A DNA stretch of 64,000 bases from Sipunculus nudus (taxonomy: Eukaryota > Annelida > Sipuncula > Golfingiida > Sipunculidae): positions 68,444,300-68,508,299 of the forward strand of contig CM049314.1 of the NCBI GenBank assembly GCA_026874595.1, given 5' to 3'. The translations under genes were made by a program, and so were the position numbers. Shown one piece after another: positions 37,020 through 50,560 of the stretch (the stretch's first letter is position 1; the number at the start of each line of letters is the position of its first letter). Under the pieces are notes generated by a model. It searched no databases and was not told the DNA's origin. It saw only the letters and a program-made list of their open reading frames with translations.

Positions 37020-37400
37020 TCTTTAAAATAACAAAATATACAGGTGGCACCACCACTTTTCGGGAACTGACAATACTAGTCATGGTCAATATTCAAGGCC
37101 AGATTCATGACAATCCATGCATTAATTATCAAGATATTGGACTTTTTGTATTATATTTTTGATTATTCTGGGGGGGTACTTTCAAGCCCTATAGCTTAGA
37201 GGATATAGGTCGCAGTGACCTAATTTCAGGTTTCCAAGGAGATTTTTTATTGACCTCCCTGGATATTCACTTAGAAGTTTCTAGGTCCAGCAGTTACGAT
37301 TTGTGCCCTGCTAACTGACGACCGGACGCCCGGACAGCCTGACGACGGAAAAAGCGCCATTCCAATACCTCAGTTGACTTACAGTCAGCTGAGCTAAAAA
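37020..37400 (+). mobile_element. CAGCTGA-ended element, right part
   Basis: Starts within the CAGGTGGCACCACC block, continues through ATAGGTCGCAGTGACC and GATTTGTGCCCTG, and ends GACTTACAGTCAGCTGAGC plus TAAAAA. Confidence 0.7.
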
Positions 37401-37482
37401 ACACTACTGGTATTCAGTGCATATCTTACCCCATGCGGCAATATGGTGGTTACATGTAAATTTTTTAATTTAGTTTTATAAT

Positions 37483-38926
37483 AACAAGGGACCCATGGGT
37501 CACGTCGCTCAGCTGAATTTTGGAAAATATTAGTAACTGCAAAATATTTTATTTTCTTATGGTTTTTCCATGTATATTACCATTTGAAAAGCTAAGAGAA
37601 AATGGCCCGGCTTAAATGAAACTCTGTAAATTATCCAATAATGGACATGAGCTAAAGCATATGGACTGTGTAATAAATGAAACATTTGGCCTGAAAGCAT
37701 TTAGTGATGCACCAAGGGAAAAAATGGGCCTACGGTAAGTGTCATATAAAAGTTCCATTTCATAAACAAATAATGTGTGAAGGTGATTAAGTTTTCAAAA
37801 GGTAAATATACGGCCATATGAGTTAAAAATTAATCCCAAAAAGTTTGACCAATATTCCTAATTTTAAAAACTAGGTTTAACAGTGTTATTCACACCTAGG
37901 CTCCACCAACTTTAAGAGATATGAACGAAATGCTACAAAGTATTTATATCTTCTTAAATCTTGTCAGTGAGCACTTACATTAGGTCCTAATATTTTACCA
38001 TATTTGAATATTAGGATTAAATTCTTGAACATTTTTTTCTTAAAAAAAAATTTCAAAATTGTCCAAGTCTCAACAAAAAGAATTTTTTTAACATTAAAAT
38101 TATAAGCTTTGTCTTGTATATTAGTCCCTGTATATCGAAGCGGTGGGTCAGGGAGGGGTCTCTGTTGTTACTGTTCATCGCTGAAAAAATGTGAAATTAT
38201 AAGATTCATCTTGTTTAGAGTACAGGTCTGTCAACAGAAAGGCTCCCTGTGGTATTTATGCTGGCAGCCTGATCAAGCTCAACAAGAGAGAGGGCTTGCC
38301 CGAGTGATGGGATTACATAACAGCCTGGGGAGCATAGAGAGTTGCATTGAATGACCTACAGTGACCTCAGTGGACTGCTTGACAAGGTAAGGGAATACAA
38401 CAAGAGCCTCCAAACAAATTCAATAACTAGCCTAATTTTGCAGCTTTTATTTTTTCAAATTTAAGATTTTAACAGATTTAATCCTTATGTGTACATGCTG
38501 TGAAAATAACACCCACAGTACTTACAGGAAAAAATCGTGCCGTGGCCAAAGTTGGGCAAAATTTAAGGTACTGATTTTATATTTATGCCAATATTTAAAA
38601 AAAATTTAAAAGATCTTAATCTAATTTTGGGTATACAATTTAATTTTGATTAATTAAAGTTATATTACTGGAAAAAAGTCCATAGGTTTTTAATAAAAAA
38701 TTGAGATTTTTCCTTGATTTCTCAAAGGAACGAAGTTGCAAAGACCCAGTTTTTGGCTTGGTAGGAGATCTTGGGGACATCTAACATTATGCCGAATTTT
38801 GGATTCCTAGGTATTATGGTTTCAAAACGTGCCACATCTACGGACCGACGCACAGACAGACGGACGGACGACGGACAATGGACCACGACTATAGCTCAGA
38901 TGACTTATAGTCAGCTGAGCTAAAAA
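37483..38926 (+). mobile_element. CAGCTGA-ended element, long variant (1.44 kb)
   Basis: The left end is AACAAGGGACCCATGGGTCA plus CGTCGCTCAGCTGA. The right end is CTATAGCTCAGATGACTTAT then AGTCAGCTGAGCTAAAAA. It shares ends with 56122-57990 but has a different interior (e.g. CCGTGGCCAAAGTTGGGCAA). The 81-codon frame inside (38109-38354) has no recognisable domain. It appears non-autonomous. Confidence 0.6.
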
Positions 38927-41502
38927 TGTACTATTCATCTTACTGCTGTCTGAATTTAGTTGTTTCTAGAGTCTTATAAACAATGTAAAAATCTTAGTAC
39001 AGTCAGTATATTTGGCCAAGAAAATATGCCGGGTAACGTGATAAAGATATAACCGGTATTTCCATATATATGACAGTACACATGAGATATATGTCAATAT
39101 ATTCCTAAGTATTAGCTAGCATATTTCATCTTGAAGCTCTCATATCAGGCACAGCTGAAATGTGCTTTTCTTGAGATGCAGAGATGCCATTCCAAGTAAA
39201 ACCTTGTATCAAGTGGAAGTTATTTTCCATGTTTAAATGACTGGTATATCATGTATGAAACATATTTCAAGAAAAAAACTTGTGAATGCTATCATTTCAC
39301 ATTAACTTAGTTGATTTGCAAACTTTGTTCATCTGATTTGTTACCAGAAATCCTTGTTGGACGTGTCTGTATTCTGAGAGGCCGCCAATTAAAGTTTTGG
39401 CAGGCTACCCATATATCTGTGCTTTCTGACTTGATTTTATACACAGTTCAAGATAATATTATCTAAACTTAATACATATTAGATATCTGAATCAGCCCCT
39501 TTAAGTGGTGATGGCAGGGACTGATGATCTATTACAACTGATGATTGGTTGGCTGATGAAAACAATCCACTGATTGATATCAGACACATATAATGATGGA
39601 AGATACGCTTTTGTAAAATTTATGCAAACAAACATTAGAACAATACCTGTTTACTTACAGATTCACACCTTAGTTTCCTATAAAAACATGTAGGCTATAG
39701 AGTTATTATATATATATATATTAGACAATATGTAGGTCTATACATCAGTTTAGAGGATGTGCCGGTCTATTTTTGATGAGAAATTTCATTCTTCTAATAT
39801 CTGATTATTGATCATGAAATAACTTTTGCAGACACTTCTCAAAAGTGACAAATAAAGGATCATCAGTTATGGATCTATTAATTGTTGATGATTGATTACT
39901 GGTATAACCAAGGAAGCGACTCCCAACATCACCTTTAAGACTGCCAGCTGTGCTATAAGGTTATATTTAGTCAAAAAGGTCTTCCCAGTTGTTTGCTATT
40001 TGGTCAACACAGTTGATTAAGTTTATAAACTTTAACACTATTATTCAATCGCTACTTCATGGACATTCAAATAAGTCAAATTTCATTATTTAAAACTGAC
40101 TATTTCAAAGAGATATTAAGTTTAGTCAAGCAAGTCATTTGAACACTGGTTCATCTGAATTCAATGAAGCCAGCCAGGCTCTGGTGTGTTGCGCAACTCA
40201 AGTGAACAACGCAGTTAAAAGTCAAACATTATTTGAACTGAAGACCCTTGAATTTGTTTAAGTAAGCATCTCAGACACCTTTGTAAGTGCTGCAGAAGCA
40301 TTCATTTGCAGCAACTGACAGAGCTTATATTATATAAATTTGAGGAAAAATACATCAGACATATTTCCCGCATGAATCAATACAAATATCCTTGGTCTTG
40401 GGCCAAAGCAGACATGCTTGGCGTCCTTTTATATTTATTTTGACATTTTGCAGCTCATGAGTATGAAAAATCTATAAAGAGATTCTTTTAAGTTTAAGCC
40501 GAACATGGCTACCACGATCCAAGATCTATAGCTGACATGTCACGTTCCGAACACGAGTCGAGCATGAAAGGCTGGTTGCTACTGAGTGAGGATTTGAACC
40601 AAAAGATGCAGTACAATAAACATATCATAGGGCCTAGGGGTCACTTGTTATGTGCATTGGGCTTTGCTTATATGAAGTTCTGCAAATCCTTCAAACAAGT
40701 GATTAATTAACCTCACATTATACGTTACCCACTGATAATTTTTTTCTACTTAAAGTAACACTATATATATTTGGATCACAAATTATTTACATTTATTCAG
40801 AAAACTGTTTATCTGAAATACCCTACTGCATCACCATGGCAACCCACAGATGGAACAACCCATCATGCTGCCCTATCTTTAGGATTTGAAGAAATCAAAG
40901 AAGCAAGGTCATCGAAGTTCATTCCAGATAGTCTGAACAAGCTCCCAGTATAAATGAGATCCCTGTGCTTCGTAGCTATCTATTTCACCGTAATATAAAT
41001 CTTCCACTTATCCTTACGATCAGTAAATTGGATCAATATTCATAAAACATATCCGATAGTTCATCTTAGACGATGCTGCTACAAGCATCCCACTTATCTT
41101 ATTATGTAATATGGAATTTGATCGATACAGGATTTGTAAAACAGTCACATGATCATAAACCACAGAGCGCAATATAACGCTATTTAATGAGATTTCAATT
41201 GGATGAATATGAAACTGAGAACAGGTTAACTGTAATGAAGTTCACGGGGTTCCATTGTTTTACATCTGCTAGAGAATACTCTTGATTAGCTCTGACCGAA
41301 TTATTTGTGATTTTCTTTATAATTTCATTGACTTCAAGGTTTAGAAATATGAATTTACAAATATGATTAATTAAAGTTAGAACAGAATAAAAATTAAAAT
41401 TCAATCAGTGTTAAAAATGTGAATTATATCACATTTATACTTCACTCAATGTTTTATAACAATTACAACTATAGTATATTTTAAATAATCACAAAAAAAA
41501 CA
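38927..41502. other. Intron sequence, nothing recognised
   Basis: TATATA run at 39710-39721. A 60-codon plus frame at 40771-40953 follows an AG and ends in a stop but has no identifiable family. Confidence 0.4.
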
Positions 41503-41504
41503 TA

Positions 41505-42712
41505 CAGTCGCTCCTGCTTAATTGTATATCGTTTAATTGTATATCCTGTTTAATTGTATAAAATAATGAAAACCAAAACCTTTTCCTATGTCTTCTTAAT
41601 AAAATTCTCCATTTAAATGGATATCTGATAAATGTATATATCAGGTAATTGTATAGTAAATTCCGTTAATCATGCACAAAAATCCTGGATATTCATGTGC
41701 GACAACGGTCTCACGGACTACTGACCGCCCAGTGCTCTAATTAGCCTTTGAAATTGCTCGATCGACAAGTTGGACGGGTTACCTCATGGACCACTGACCA
41801 CTCTTTGATATGACTCGAGCCACCGTCTCAATTGGTTTTCCTCCTTGATTACATGCTTGATTTAAATGTTTGTTAGATGCGTTAACTATATCCCCGGTCA
41901 AACTGTCACAGGGTAGGTTGCATTATAAACACGGGATACCCAATAAACATGGTTTTTTTATTTGAGAGCATTACCTGCCACTCACACTGCGAGGGATCGT
42001 ACTCACAATGGTTTTGATTGGAAGTGATCTCTGGTGAACAGATGACATTTTCCAGAAACTTTTTTTAAGACTATAAACTAACAGGTAAACATGCAGAAAT
42101 TATTTTAAAAAGTTAAAAATGGAAGACAAAAAAAGTGTTATAAAAATAAAAATCTTTTAGGAATCTTGCTAAACATCGTGACCTTTGACACAATCACATG
42201 ATCGTTAAGCTGTCAGCCATTTTGCAGCATTGCTTTTTATAGATGACGTACAGGAACAGGTAAATGCACAGTAATTCTCTATTTCTTTAGTTGAAAAAAA
42301 AAAATAAAATGTTTTATGATAAATCAAAATTCTTGAGGAATCGTATTAAACCTTTGACAACATTATTATATATTCACGTGATCGGTAAGCTGTCAGCCAT
42401 TGACAGTAAGATTGTTTTTTATCAATAATAAAAGAAAACAGGTGAATATACAGTACTGTTGATGTATAAATTATAAACAAATAGAGTATATAAACTAATG
42501 AATTGAAACACCATTAAATGAAAAATTCCAAAACAGATAATTCAGAACCCTCTGAAAATATGAGAAACACATACAAGCCATCCGATAGCAATTTTTAGTA
42601 TTTTTTGTAACGGCTACAGCCTTGAAGATTTTCACCCCGTTTATTTGAATAGCCTGCTTAAATGAATATAATTCATTGACAAATACAATATTCAATTAAA
42701 TGGGACCGACTG
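41505..42712. mobile_element. pogo/Tigger-like TIR element, non-autonomous (1,208 bp)
   Basis: Flanked by TA (41503-41504 and 42713-42714). The left end CAGTCGCTCCTGCTTAATTG and the right end, reversed, CAGTCGGTCCCATTTAATTG are clear terminal inverted repeats. CAGT(C/Y)G termini and TA target sites are typical of the pogo branch of Tc1/mariner. Inside, a roughly 190-bp segment is duplicated (CACATGATCGTTAAGCTGTC / CACGTGATCGGTAAGCTGTC). No transposase frame is visible, so it would need an enzyme in trans. Confidence 0.75.
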
Positions 42713-42714
42713 TA

Positions 42715-45700
42715 TATATATATATTCACTTAATCAATTATCTATCTTATTCTATATTAAACTTCTATTTCTAAAGATGTTTTAAAACAATCAGATCAAT
42801 ATGAAATTTTAAAATGCAGACCTGTGGCTTCTAAACTAGGCTTATTTTAGAACTTTTACATGCAGATCGACTGCTGACTTGCTCAAGTTATAATTGATTT
42901 TGCACCCTGTAAATTGTTTCAAGTGCCACAATGCCAAAAGACATCTGCAGACAGACTACTATTAAACTGGCAATCCGGCGCCTCTTGGAGTTTAAACTCA
43001 CAACCAATGAATCTTATTCAGTGTAGAAAGAAGTTCAGCGCAATTATGTCCGAGTCGTTTATTGGTGCAGCTGTGTCTGAAACAAAAAACACAAGGTACA
43101 CAACTCTCAGAATCCTGTGTTCTAATTACGCCACTTCACGATCCTAGTATTTACCTGAGAACTGCATAAGTCATTGAGAAAGCACTGATGTTCAGCCATT
43201 TTAGTAACTTTTACAGAGGTTATTAGGTAAACAAAGGATATATGATCCACAGTCAGGCTGCAGCTTGTAAGAAAAGCCTCCCAAAGCACGCAATCAGAGG
43301 ACTTGGTTATACCTATAGGATACAGGTTTGAGGCTACATGTAATGGAATGTTTCTGCTTATCTTGCCATTTTCCATGTTATCTATCTATGTTTTGGTTTT
43401 CCTGGCATTTTTCTGTTTTTTTTCCTGGCATTTATTTTTCAGATATTTTTGCCCCTTTTTTAGGTCCTAACAAATATTAACAACACAATTTCCATGATAC
43501 ACCTGATATTCTTTATATTTAATCCAAACTATTCTCCATTATTTTAGATATGGTAACTGTGGACGCCTTTTATTTGAGTTGGTTTCAAATTCATGATCTT
43601 CAAAAAATGAAAATGATCGTAAAAATTAAACCTTTGTGAATAAGACAACCCTTCAATGCAGGTCATTCATTTCGTAGCATCACTGGCAGCTGGTAATTAT
43701 GTTATTCATGCCTGCTGCTATTTGTATTATTGACAGTCAAAAGATTGATCTATTATCTACCACCACTTAACAAAAACTCCACTCATGTCATGTTCAATAT
43801 GAATAATTCATAAAATAATGGATATACACGTAGTATAGCTTACATTTTGGTGAGGCCACAAAAATGGAGCCCCATGATACAATAAGATGGTGAAAATCAT
43901 AAAATTTAACCCCATGATTATGAAGCAAACCACATTATAGGCAGAAAGAAGAAATATATTATTTTATAAGAATAGCAGACTGCAGTGTATAAAATTCTGG
44001 ACAAATAAGTCATACATTTTCAGAAGAGAATGGATTTAAGGTTTCATGCATCCTACTAGAATTCTGGTATCTCCAAAATGGTTTCTATAAAAGAAGACAG
44101 AAAGAAAGAAAAGACTGAAAGAAAAGATGTGTTTAATTAATAATGATTTAGTTTTATTGAGTTTATACAAAATTACAGTTTACAAATTGCAACATTTATT
44201 TTCAAACCTATAATACTACTCAAACAGCAAGTTGTTTTCTTGTTGTGTTCTTGTTTAGGGGCAGATTCTGTGTCAGCTAAGTGAGGTGGATAGCCAATGG
44301 CTCTCTTTTCCCCTACATCTTTTCTCACATTATCTACCCCTGGGTAGTGCATGCCAAAGGTGCCAGGGCCTTGCTGTTGGCTGCAGTGGCTGCTCACCCA
44401 GGCCTGGGTGGCATCTGGTGTGTTTAAAATTCACATCTTAGTTTGTAAATTTTCATGTCCAATTTGAGAAGCTTGATGGCTGACAGCTAGGTATATATTA
44501 GAGTGAGACCTCCCTTCTCTATGTCACAGCTTAATTAAGCACTGGTTAGATAATTTTTCTAGTCCATGACACTCTGTTTATGGGATGTTCTATTGAGTTT
44601 TCAACAGTTTGCTATAGAGACTGTAAAACTTTTATCTAAAGGGACCTTATTAATGAACCAGGTGTATAAAATATACATATAGTGCATGTATTCTCCTCAA
44701 ACTATTGCACCATCTGTGAATATTTTGTTCTAAATAGTTTGCTGTAAGATTGGACCTCTGGTTACAGAGTCTAGTTATGGTATACAGAGGCATGGCCAGT
44801 GTTTACTCCCATACAGAACCATAACAACAGATAAAACACTGGTGCACTGTAGATATTAACCTGTGTGCTGGGATGGTTTTGCTTAGAAATTGTTCAATTC
44901 AGGCAAATGATGTAATAACATGAAATAAAACACATGTTACAAATGAATAGGAAACTTTATGCAAACACCTGTTTAATCTCTCCTGAACCAACCTATATCC
45001 CCAGTGGATCACATATTGAGACATTGCAGTTTTTTCTTGATTCAAAGACAATATGTACCTTCTCTATGAGCCAGTCCATAACCCTGTTCCCATGGCAGCA
45101 CCTGTCCCCATAGCATCAGTGGCTGTAACCATGAGGACAAGTGAGGGCAACACCCAGGAGACAGCTGACAGAGACTGACCAAGCATGTCTCATGTAACTG
45201 TCTGCCTGCAGTCCTGTGGGAGCTGCCACAGCATCTGAGGCTGCAGCCGAAGGCCAATCACCACCTGGGGCAGGAGCCTGATGGCTGTATCAGTGCTGTC
45301 ATCATTAACAGCAGAATAATTAAGTATCACTGACAAAGCTTAATCCATAGGCTTTAAGTAATTTGCACTATATCCATTGATACATTAACTCCATGTACAA
45401 ATGTAACAAATCTTTTATATGAACTTGCCATGTATTGTAGCAATATTTTTATGAAAAAAAAAAGATTTAGTAATATTTATTCCTATAACATTCCTGCAAA
45501 TTACTAAACTGTGGGTCAGTAAAAATAAAAGGAGCACTGCTTCTGAAAGCATGAAACTGACTGCAAAAGGGAAACATGTTTCAACTCAGCTCAATTTGCC
45601 TTGAATTTATTTATTGCATAAATTTTCCAAGCAATACATATCTAGAATAATCTTAACATGTGTTCTGGATGGTTTAATGTAGTTCAGAACACTGTATTTC

Positions 45701-45719
45701 TTTTCTGACAGACTTATCA
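42715..45719. other. Intron sequence, no recognised gene
   Basis: Two less AT-rich patches (about 44220-44420 and 45050-45300) have short frames on both strands, but none has splice context or family similarity that I recognise. Confidence 0.35.
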
Positions 45720-45724
45720 ATAAC

Positions 45725-46012
45725 TGTATGGACTCATGTCAGAGCCACCAATTATCATATTGGTCTAGCAATGACTGTATGGTTTGTTGTCAGAGCCATC
45801 AATTATCATATGCAGTAATACTTTTATATACAGACTGTTACTCTACCAATGTACTAGTGCAAACCCTAACAAAGGCCTTGTGCACTTGGGGATGCACTTA
45901 AAAGATATGAATGAGTGTATGGTTTGTTGTCAGAGCCGTCAATTATCATATTGGTCTATCATTCAATGACTGTATGTTTTAATTGTTGTCAGAGCCATCA
46001 ATTATCATATAA
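45725..46012 (+). repeat. Four spaced copies of a roughly 55-bp repeat
   Basis: TGTCAGAGCC(A/G)(C/T)CAATTATCATA starts near 45737, 45788, 45928 and 45987, preceded by CTGTATG(G). Three of the four are separated by unrelated sequence or small gaps. A weaker TTGTCAGAGCCATTAATAC occurs near 24165. Confidence 0.8.
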
Positions 46013-49000
46013 ACCCCTCTGCATCATCAAAATATCAGTTGAAATATAGAGACCATCAATGTGATAAAGCTTCATGTCAGACAGGCAACACTGAAAGCTT
46101 CTGATGCATCCAGCAAGATCATCCCTTGGAGCATCATATGATGACTTGAGCAGCAACAAATCCTGAGCCAGACAAGACCAGATGAAACAGTTTCAGGTTT
46201 GCCTTGGGCTCTGCTGGAGGCTCTGGGGATCAGACTGGCCATGGAACAAGGATGGTTTGATGTATGTAACAAGATGACTTATCTAACACATGGTTTATAA
46301 AACTAATTACTGATGATCAATAAACCAGCCCTTGCCAGGGGACCGACAACATCTGGACTAGCCCTGTTCCTACTAGAATTCACCATAGCTGTAGCTTTTA
46401 TTATGTCCCAAACATCTCCATGATCACAGGGTTTTCAAAAGGAATAGTTAGGGGCACTGGGGCCAAAATGTTGCCACTCGAATGGGAATTTGTAGCACCC
46501 AAAGGGGAAGTTATATGTGTTTATAATTTTTATGGGTTTTGTGAAACTATTTTTTTTCATTTTTCATATCATTTTATCATTAGAAATTTTCTCATTATAT
46601 GATTAATTACTTGATCAGAGTAAAATCTATAAGGGTCAGCTGTCAGCATAATGGGCTAGTTTTTTAGATAGACAGCAATGGTCAGTAAAAGATAAAAGAA
46701 CCCACTTTTAACCACTCAGTCCATCTGATTGGATGCACAGACCTGAGCTCCAAGAGCTTTAACTCCACATTCCTGATAACCCTGATTCCTGTGGACATTA
46801 AAACAAATCCTGACAATTAATCCATGGATTAAAGCTGAAGGAAATCATTTTATTTATAATTTAATTTCCATTTAAATCTTAGAGAGTGGCATTTTACTTA
46901 AGGGTATCAATCAACATTACTTTGAATTGATTTTGTTTATTTACTGGTATATGGACAATAGTTATCTTTGGCTATTTCAGATTTTTTGTCATGGTAAAAG
47001 AGACAAGACAGGGCCAGAGAATTCTTTGAGTAATTTTCAAATTAAATTTACCTTTTAGTATAATTGTAACTTATGATTATATTATATATAATTATAAATC
47101 TAGCAACAAATGTACATTTCAGGAAATATGCTGTAGAAATCTGGTGGTCATTTCAAATGCAAATGATGTACGTTAAAATTATATATAATTATACTGAATA
47201 ATAAATAATTAATCAAAATAAATCACAGAACAAAATTCCAAGACATGTATTCCTAAGATTTATTTAAAATTGTGAGGTCCTTTTAGAATATTAAACGCAT
47301 CATTTTTATCATTAAAAGGCAGAAGGCTGGTCAGCAAGCCCTGTGCTGCACCAGCCCTGCTGTAGTTAAATGGTTGTCTGATCAATAACTTGGTCTGGCT
47401 GTAGGCTGCAGCAAGCTGGCATGTGTAGTCAGCCATGTCTATTGCACTGCGCACCGGTTCCTTGGAACACAGGAGTTCGGGGCTATCACTATGTATAATC
47501 CATTCTCTATATCTTGTAATTGTTTGCTTCTCTGACCTCCTGTCCAAAAATTTTCTTTTGCCGCATGAAAAGCTTAAAAAAACTGCAAAACGTGAAAGCG
47601 AAGCATACTCGCCACGGGTAAAGTTGTCAAAAAACCCATGGCATTAATTTTATGGCTGCCATTAGGACATATCTAATGCATGAGCTATAATGCAGCCATT
47701 TGAAAGTTTAATGCTCCTTAGATTGACTGCTTATAACTTGGTTGAACTTTTTAATGCATCTTAGAGAATAAGCTAGCTTATGTTGGCTGTTGTATGGACA
47801 GTCTTATATATCAGTTAAATGAATGAAAGTATAACATGCTCTGTTGTTCCAATCATTTTTTATTTAATCCAACATACACAAACAATTAGTTTATAATAAC
47901 AAAAGGTCATTTTCTGGTAATAATATTGATCATTCGGAAACATCATCCCTTGCAAAATGGCCTGTCCAAAACATCCTAGTAAGGAATATCCTAGTCCGGA
48001 ATGTCATAGTCCGGAACTTCCGTGTCTGAAACGTCCTACATTCAAATAATTATTGTGTTGATTTTCTCTCTTTCTTTCCCAAATAATTATTTGTTATTTA
48101 ATCAGTGGTGGACATAAACTTTCCTTAATGGTTAATGTATCTTGAATTTGAAAACAAATCTGGCAAGCATGATAATCACAAAATTTAAATGTACAAAAAA
48201 ATTTCCAATATACATTTATATTAAAGACACAAAGAAATTTTAAGCAGTGTCACACTAGCATGAACTAGGGGTTTCTGTAATTATATAAGTTATGGAAAAT
48301 ACCAATGGAATTGCCAAATTAATGGTTTAATTATAGAAAGAATATTTTGCATGGAAAACAATGAATCCTAGATAATACCACTTGAAATATCTGGTAATCT
48401 CAAATTTGACCCATGATGTGTTTCCAACAATTTCAGCAACTGCTTGTCAGTTAACTGTTTCAGGATAAAATATACATGGAATTTGGAGCAAAGGTTTCAT
48501 CATTCTAAGTACTGAAACATACTGATAGCACACTCTGCAAGCCCTGGACCATATAAAATGGAAAATATAGGATTGGCAGAAAATTGAAATGGAAATTGGA
48601 TTTGAGTGAAATGGAAGTTTACTCCCATGCCCTGAGCAGGCCTCTGGAACTGCCAGCAACAGAAACAACTCAAATACTCACATGACCTGGTATAAAGGTA
48701 TAGAATAGTAAAATTTCCATCGGTACATATTGTTTAAATGATTCTGTTTTCAAAATAAATAAAAAAAAGGAATTAATTAACTTTATCCGCTAGAACATAA
48801 TAATAAAATTATCACGATGCGCTCTGAAATTTCTGTTTTAGAGAACCAGTTTACAATGGGACACTCACACTGAATGCACTACTGGCTTTGTAAAATACAT
48901 ATATGCAATATATTTGGACAAATAAACCTGTGAAGAAGTCAGTCTTACATCACTTCACATATTCACCAAATGTAGACAAATAAATGCAACACACAGTCCA

Positions 49001-49379
49001 GCAGTCAAAATTCCACTTGGTATTCGGCAAAAAGTTAACGGGAAGATCCAAATGTACAGAATACTGTGTGGCTGACCTGTCATAACAAGTTGTTCCCTGA
49101 ATACAATAAACAGCCACAGCAAGCAGGGGAATTTAGAATAAAGGACCTCTCCAGAAGTGTCACAACCCCCTGGTGGTGATTTGCATAAATCAATTATGAG
49201 TAGGTTCCAGTCTATGTCTGGGTGTCATCATGAATGAATTCACACACTGCCCTCTGATGTCCCAGGTGTATGTGTGGTATACAAGTCACATGGCATGCTA
49301 ATCTGTTAAAATTCTATGGCATTGTGAGAGGTTCTTTTAATCCTTCTATGACCCAGGTATAGTAAATAACATATGCTGA
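46013..49379. other. Intron sequence, mostly unrecognised
   Basis: Includes a cluster of GGAA(T/C)(A/G)TC(C/A)TAGTCC units at 47985-48040 and a less AT-rich patch at 47330-47660. The latter holds a 95-codon minus frame (47260-47547) with no recognisable domain. Confidence 0.35.
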
Positions 49380-49384
49380 CCAGC

Positions 49385-49670
49385 TTCTGTGGCTCAAGGG
49401 TGGAGCACACGATTCAAAGCTGGGAGGTCATGAGTTCAAATCTCAGGCATGGCAGTGAGATTTTTACAATCACCCCCGACACAGTGTGAGCACTCTGTAG
49501 GCTTATTTGGAAGGCCGTGCCCCACAGCCATGTATCATTTCAAAAGAGTGTATCTTTGGGAGGTTCTTCGGTTTTATGACCCCGCAATGGGAATGATTAC
49601 ACACACTTGATCTACAGGTGCAGCAGGACCGGGGCTTGGTTGCATGACACCAGGAAATAAAATAAAATGA
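49385..49670 (+). mobile_element. SINE family A, full-length plus-strand copy
   Basis: Box A-like TGGCTCAAGGGTGGAGC (49390-49406) and box B-like GAGTTCAAATC (49432-49442) form a tRNA-derived head. The body GTGAGCACTCTGTAGGCTTA and GGGAGGTTCTTCGGTTTTAT corresponds to 31115-31462 reversed. The 3' end is A-rich (AATAAAATAAAA). Confidence 0.75.
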
Positions 49671-50149
49671 CAGGAAGTGAGTACTACCGCCCTGTTACAT
49701 AGTCCAAAAGTAAAATGAACTCTGCAAATAAAAAATACTTAGCTTAAGAATTAGATACTGTTAATTAAGACATTAGACCAATTTCTTAGGTTATAATAAC
49801 TACTGATATAAATGTGAATTTGCCTCAAAGCTTTTGGTGGGTATTGAACTTATGAACTAATGCTCAGAAGCAACACATTGATCACAAGGGTTGTTTTCAT
49901 TTTGTTTTCACTTTGCATAAATTACTAAGTTTTTTTCCTGCCAGAGTAACACAAAAAAATTTGTCACCTGTGAGCCAATTTAATGGGTCACTTGTTAAAT
50001 TAACTTATCAGCTGAACGTCATGACCAATGGGTCACTTGTTTTAACTGGGTATCAGCACGATATTCTGCTGTGCTGTGTTAACCAAACAAATGTAAGTGA
50101 AGGTGACTGGACAGAATGAGTCATTGCATTCATACTGGCAACAGGTTGA

Positions 50150-50560
50150 AGATTAACAGTTCCGTTCCATCCAGTTGTCTAAGCCCGCTTCTGCGGTGCA
50201 CTAAGCTCTCTGACAGAGTGAAGAATTACATGTCGGGAGCGATCTATCACGAACGAGAGTAACACGCATGACAATCCCTGTCTGTGATCTGGTCTGATCA
50301 AACAAAGCCATAACGATATTGATAAAACATACACTGTGTGTTGTGAGCTTTTATCAACCAAACCACATGTAAACAGTGTCTGCAGAAAATGATTTCCCCT
50401 TTGCATTTTTTTCCTATAGAACAAAAGATGACAAAAATAAATTTCCCCAACGAATGAAATTCACGAACAGCAAGAGTAGCTGCAAATCTATACTTGTGTA
50501 CGAAAGGGTTTCTCAGACACCAGAGTACCGCAACCATCGCAAATGATTAAGGCCAAAATG
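50150..50560. promoter_or_regulatory. Less AT-rich island, candidate regulatory element
   Basis: CpG-bearing, repeat-free stretch. Near 50350-50380 it has TTTATCAACC (homeodomain-like), AACCACA (Runt-like) and ATGTAAACA (Forkhead-like) within about 30 bases. Overlapping minus-strand frames (50179-50537) show no protein features. Function is inferred. Confidence 0.25.

Noticed and set aside
40771-40953. 60-codon plus-strand frame after an AG, ending SKFIPDSLNKLPV and a stop
   Set aside because: It weakly recalls the end of a reverse transcriptase frame, but no other retrotransposon segment is adjacent and the match is too short to call.
47260-47547. 95-codon minus-strand frame in a less AT-rich patch
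   Set aside because: No recognisable motif and no convincing exon boundaries. It could be conserved non-coding DNA but does not support a gene call.
49385-49450. Possible tRNA gene (box A and box B present)
   Set aside because: It does not fold into a full cloverleaf with paired acceptor ends, and continues into a repeated SINE body. The same applies to 51957-52020 and 31390-31462.
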